From contig NZ_FXTS01000011.1 in the NCBI RefSeq assembly GCF_900182785.1, positions 1 to 64,000 on the forward strand: 64,000 nt of DNA. The letters run 5' to 3'. How positions within the stretch are numbered: position 1 is the first letter of the stretch; every line of letters starts with the position of its first letter. This DNA is from Oceanospirillum linum. Lineage in GTDB: Bacteria > Pseudomonadota > Gammaproteobacteria > Pseudomonadales > Halomonadaceae. The notes beneath the pieces are model-generated. The model ran no database searches, was not told the origin of the DNA, and saw nothing but the letters and a program-made list of their open reading frames with translations. The position numbers and the translations under genes were made by a program. Shown in pieces: positions 62,125-64,000 of the stretch.

Positions 62125-62664
62125 ATGATTGCCAAACAAATGATGCCCCGTCATCCGGCAGAACAGCACGCAACCTATCCACGTAATTTCTCCCATATCG
62201 GTATTTCGGTACCGGATCTGGACGCTGCGGTTAAATTCTATACTGAGGTGCTGGGTTGGTATCTGATTATGCAGCCCACCACCATCGAAGAAGATGACAG
62301 TGCTATCGGCGAGATGTGTACTGAAGTGTTTGGCGAGGGCTGGAAACGCTTTCAGATTGCACACCTGTCCACAGGGGATCGTATCGGGGTTGAGCTATTC
62401 CAGTTTGATAACCAGGAAAACCCTGAGAATAACTTTGAATACTGGAAAACCGGCATCTTCCACTTTTGCGTTCAGGACCCAAATGTAGAAGAACTGGCCG
62501 AGCGTATTCTGGCCGCCGGTGGTAAGAAACGGATGGAAAAGCCGCGCTACTACTACCCTGGTGAGAAGCCTTATCGCATGATCTATATGGAAGATCCGTT
62601 CGGCAATATTCTGGAGATCTACAGCCACAGCTATGAGCTGATTTACAGCGCCGGAGCTTACTGA
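62125..62664 (+). CDS. VOC-family (glyoxalase-like) protein
   Basis: 179 aa with two beta-alpha-beta-beta-beta modules: NFSHIGISVPDLDAAVKFYT (first metal His), VLGWYLIMQP, then GIFHFCVQDPNVEELAERIL and YMEDPFGNILEIYSHSY (second His/Glu side). Metal-dependent lyase or dioxygenase fold; methylglyoxal detoxification is plausible. Controlled probably by the divergent LysR. Its end overlaps the next convergent gene by seven bases. Confidence 0.83.
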   Translation: MIAKQMMPRHPAEQHATYPRNFSHIGISVPDLDAAVKFYTEVLGWYLIMQPTTIEEDDSAIGEMCTEVFGEGWKRFQIAHLSTGDRIGVELFQFDNQENPENNFEYWKTGIFHFCVQDPNVEELAERILAAGGKKRMEKPRYYYPGEKPYRMIYMEDPFGNILEIYSHSYELIYSAGAY

Positions 62665-63056
62665 AACATCGACAGATCCAATACCAGGGGCTGACCAAGC
62701 CAATAGGCGTGCTCGGTGTGATCTTTCAGGTGATCGCCGGTAACGCCATGTACCAAAATGGACAGTCCTGTCCGCCCGCACGCCGCTGACTCGCAGCGCT
62801 GAGCATCCAACCAGGGAATCAGCTGCTCAAAATCGGTTGTTTTAAAGAGTAACTGACAGCTCCACGCCGGGTGGGGGCCAACCCGCTGCTGATGCACCCG
62901 CCCGACCTGAATACCAAACTGCTCACCGGCCCGATGGCAGAGACGGGTAGCAAAGCCCAGAGTCTGCTCATCAAAATAGACGTGGGCGTGGAACACGCTG
63001 TGAACATTGGCCGGATACCGGCCAACGGAGGCATTGAAAAAATCAGATACGGACAT
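62658..63056 (-). CDS. DOPA 4,5-dioxygenase-like protein
   Basis: 132 aa. FHAHVYFDEQTLGFATRLCH, VGRVHQQRVGPHPAWSCQLL, LSILVHGVTGDHLKDHTEHA and WLGQPLVLDLSMF match the small aromatic ring-opening dioxygenase family (DOPA_dioxygen). The His residues in HxHxYF and HGVTGDH are the likely iron ligands. Substrate is unknown in bacteria. Sits next to a LysE exporter (its start codon follows directly on the LysE stop). Confidence 0.82.
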   Translation of the reverse strand: MSVSDFFNASVGRYPANVHSVFHAHVYFDEQTLGFATRLCHRAGEQFGIQVGRVHQQRVGPHPAWSCQLLFKTTDFEQLIPWLDAQRCESAACGRTGLSILVHGVTGDHLKDHTEHAYWLGQPLVLDLSMFQ

Positions 63057-63668
63057 TTAAGGGATCACCACCCGAACCGCCAAACCAATCAGCACGACAC
63101 CCGTCATCTGCTCAATACGCTTCACATGGCGACGTAACCAGGCCAGCAGATGTGCCTGGGAGAACAGAAGTGCCACCAGCGTGTACCAGAGACCATCTAC
63201 GATTGACGCTGTCAGTACCATAATCAGCTGAGCCTCTAAGCCCTGATCAGCGGTGACAAACTGAGAAAAAAGTGCGGTGAAGAAAACCGCCAGTTTCGGG
63301 TTCAGCAGCGAGATAAAAAGGCCGGACCGTGCCGCCTGCCAATAGGTCTCTCGGGTGCCGTTTTCTGCCTGTAACTCAGGGGTAGATGCATAGCGCAGGG
63401 CATTAAAACCAAGCCAGACCAGATAAGCCGCACCCGCCCAGGTCAGCGCCAGATAAACGGTCTCATAACGGTTGACCAGAATCCCCAGCCCCCAAACGGT
63501 TGCGGCAGCCCAGGCCGCTACACCCAAGGCATGGGCACAACCCGCTGCAATACCGTGACCGCGACCGTTACTGACGGTTTGACGCAGTACCACAGCTAAA
63601 CTCGGCCCCGGTGACATCGCACCCAGTACACAGATCAACAGCAGAGATAACCAAAGGACTAAAGACAT
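63057..63668 (-). CDS. LysE/RhtB-family amino acid exporter
   Basis: 203 aa with six membrane segments: MSLVLWLSLLLICVLGAMSP GPSLAVV at the start (LysE/RhtB motif GP.xA), AAGCAHALGVAAWAAATVWG, and C-terminal LLFSQAHLLAWLRRHVKRIE. Likely exports an amino acid or derivative. Its stop abuts the DOPA-dioxygenase-like start by one base, so the two genes form a short operon. Confidence 0.85.
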   Translation of the reverse strand: MSLVLWLSLLLICVLGAMSPGPSLAVVLRQTVSNGRGHGIAAGCAHALGVAAWAAATVWGLGILVNRYETVYLALTWAGAAYLVWLGFNALRYASTPELQAENGTRETYWQAARSGLFISLLNPKLAVFFTALFSQFVTADQGLEAQLIMVLTASIVDGLWYTLVALLFSQAHLLAWLRRHVKRIEQMTGVVLIGLAVRVVIP

Positions 63669-63817
63669 AGGGTTTCCTTAAAACAGTCAAGCAAAACGGA
63701 GTATTTTAGGACTGAAAAATATTGCAGGCTACTAATCAGCAATGGTTGAGAGCAAACAGTTCAATCTTGGGCACATAACAGCTACAATCTGATGTTCAGA
63801 GCACTAGGAATACAGAG

Positions 63818-64000
63818 ATGAAAAAGCGTAAAGTTCGATCAACAATCGTCACCTCACATCACGTTGCCACCATAGCCGTAAAAATGGGCGCTCAAACCTA
63901 TGATCGCGCTCTGAAAAACATGTGTTCATCTTTCCGGGCAGAGAATATCAAATTCGATATTCAAGAAGCCTCCGTATTAGAGAGTATACTTCAGAAGGAA
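63818..64000 (+). CDS. Partial hypothetical protein (runs off the right edge)
   Basis: An open frame from ATG 63818 (AGGAATACAG nearby) to the window edge, 61 codons: MKKRKVRSTIVTSHHVATIA... with a basic N-terminus and later GAQTYDRALKNMCSSFRAEN. No family recognised from the visible part. Product and length unknown. Confidence 0.5.
   Translation, partial: MKKRKVRSTIVTSHHVATIAVKMGAQTYDRALKNMCSSFRAENIKFDIQEASVLESILQKE

Overview
The window looks like chromosome of a marine gammaproteobacterium, most like the Oceanospirillales (Amphritea/Neptunomonas/Marinobacterium-type). This is inferred from the flavour of the housekeeping proteins (DbpA, TyrS, YqhD, DgcZ, DUF2058), the many LysR regulators and the Vibrio-like integron debris; no rRNA or other marker gene is present to settle it. 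I see no tRNA, rRNA, CRISPR array or complete IS. About 65 genes are supported.

Layout. 1-0.5 kb: palindromic REP-like elements and a small antitoxin-like ORF. 0.6-11.1 kb: mostly core genes (LysR, YqhD-type alcohol dehydrogenase, periplasmic helical protein, LysR/azoreductase pair, PpiC, LysR/DJ-1 pair, DgcZ-like diguanylate cyclase, DUF2058, TlpA-like thioredoxin). 11.5-22.2 kb: an iron-siderophore uptake island built like the yersiniabactin import genes (two fused ABC half-transporters and an MFS in the ybtP-Q-X order, a FyuA-like receptor, an AraC activator). Its AT-rich half carries an operon of receptor, methyltransferase, RhtX-type MFS and a small membrane protein; no siderophore biosynthesis is present. 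The first ABC gene has an apparent one-base frameshift. 22.5-23.9 kb: LysR/thioesterase pair. 24.0-27.0 kb: debris of a Vibrio-type chromosomal integron (attC sites, Phd/ParE module, ClbS-like protein, CatB-type acetyltransferase) broken by an internally deleted IS1182-family remnant and a yoeB fragment.

27.0-36 kb: a second siderophore locus (TonB receptor, RhtX/FptX-type MFS and a DmeF-like metal exporter in one overlapping operon; AraC regulator with a Fur-like site; a further MFS), then a MarR-controlled unit with a siderophore-interacting flavoprotein. 36-40 kb: aminotransferase and an arsR-arsC-arsH-ACR3 arsenic operon. 40-46.5 kb: YdcZ exporter with TetR, RhlE-like helicase, lipoprotein hydrolase, LysR and a secreted metallo-beta-lactamase-fold protein lacking most of the metal motif. 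46.5-50.2 kb: a second accessory patch with a HigBA-like toxin-antitoxin pair, orphan genes (one with an in-frame amber codon), a twice-occurring group-II-intron-like 3' tail and a duplicated 151-bp element.

50.5-55 kb: dbpA, cupin, Abi/HEPN protein, tyrS. 55.4-60.3 kb: a third iron-type uptake operon (binding protein, permease, ATPase, EamA/DMT) with a near-perfect Fur-type palindrome and a divergent LysR. 60.2-64 kb: LuxR, LysR/VOC pair, DOPA-dioxygenase-like protein, LysE exporter, and a gene running off the right end. The dominant theme is acquisition of foreign siderophores through three separate uptake systems, interleaved with small-molecule resistance and accessory DNA.
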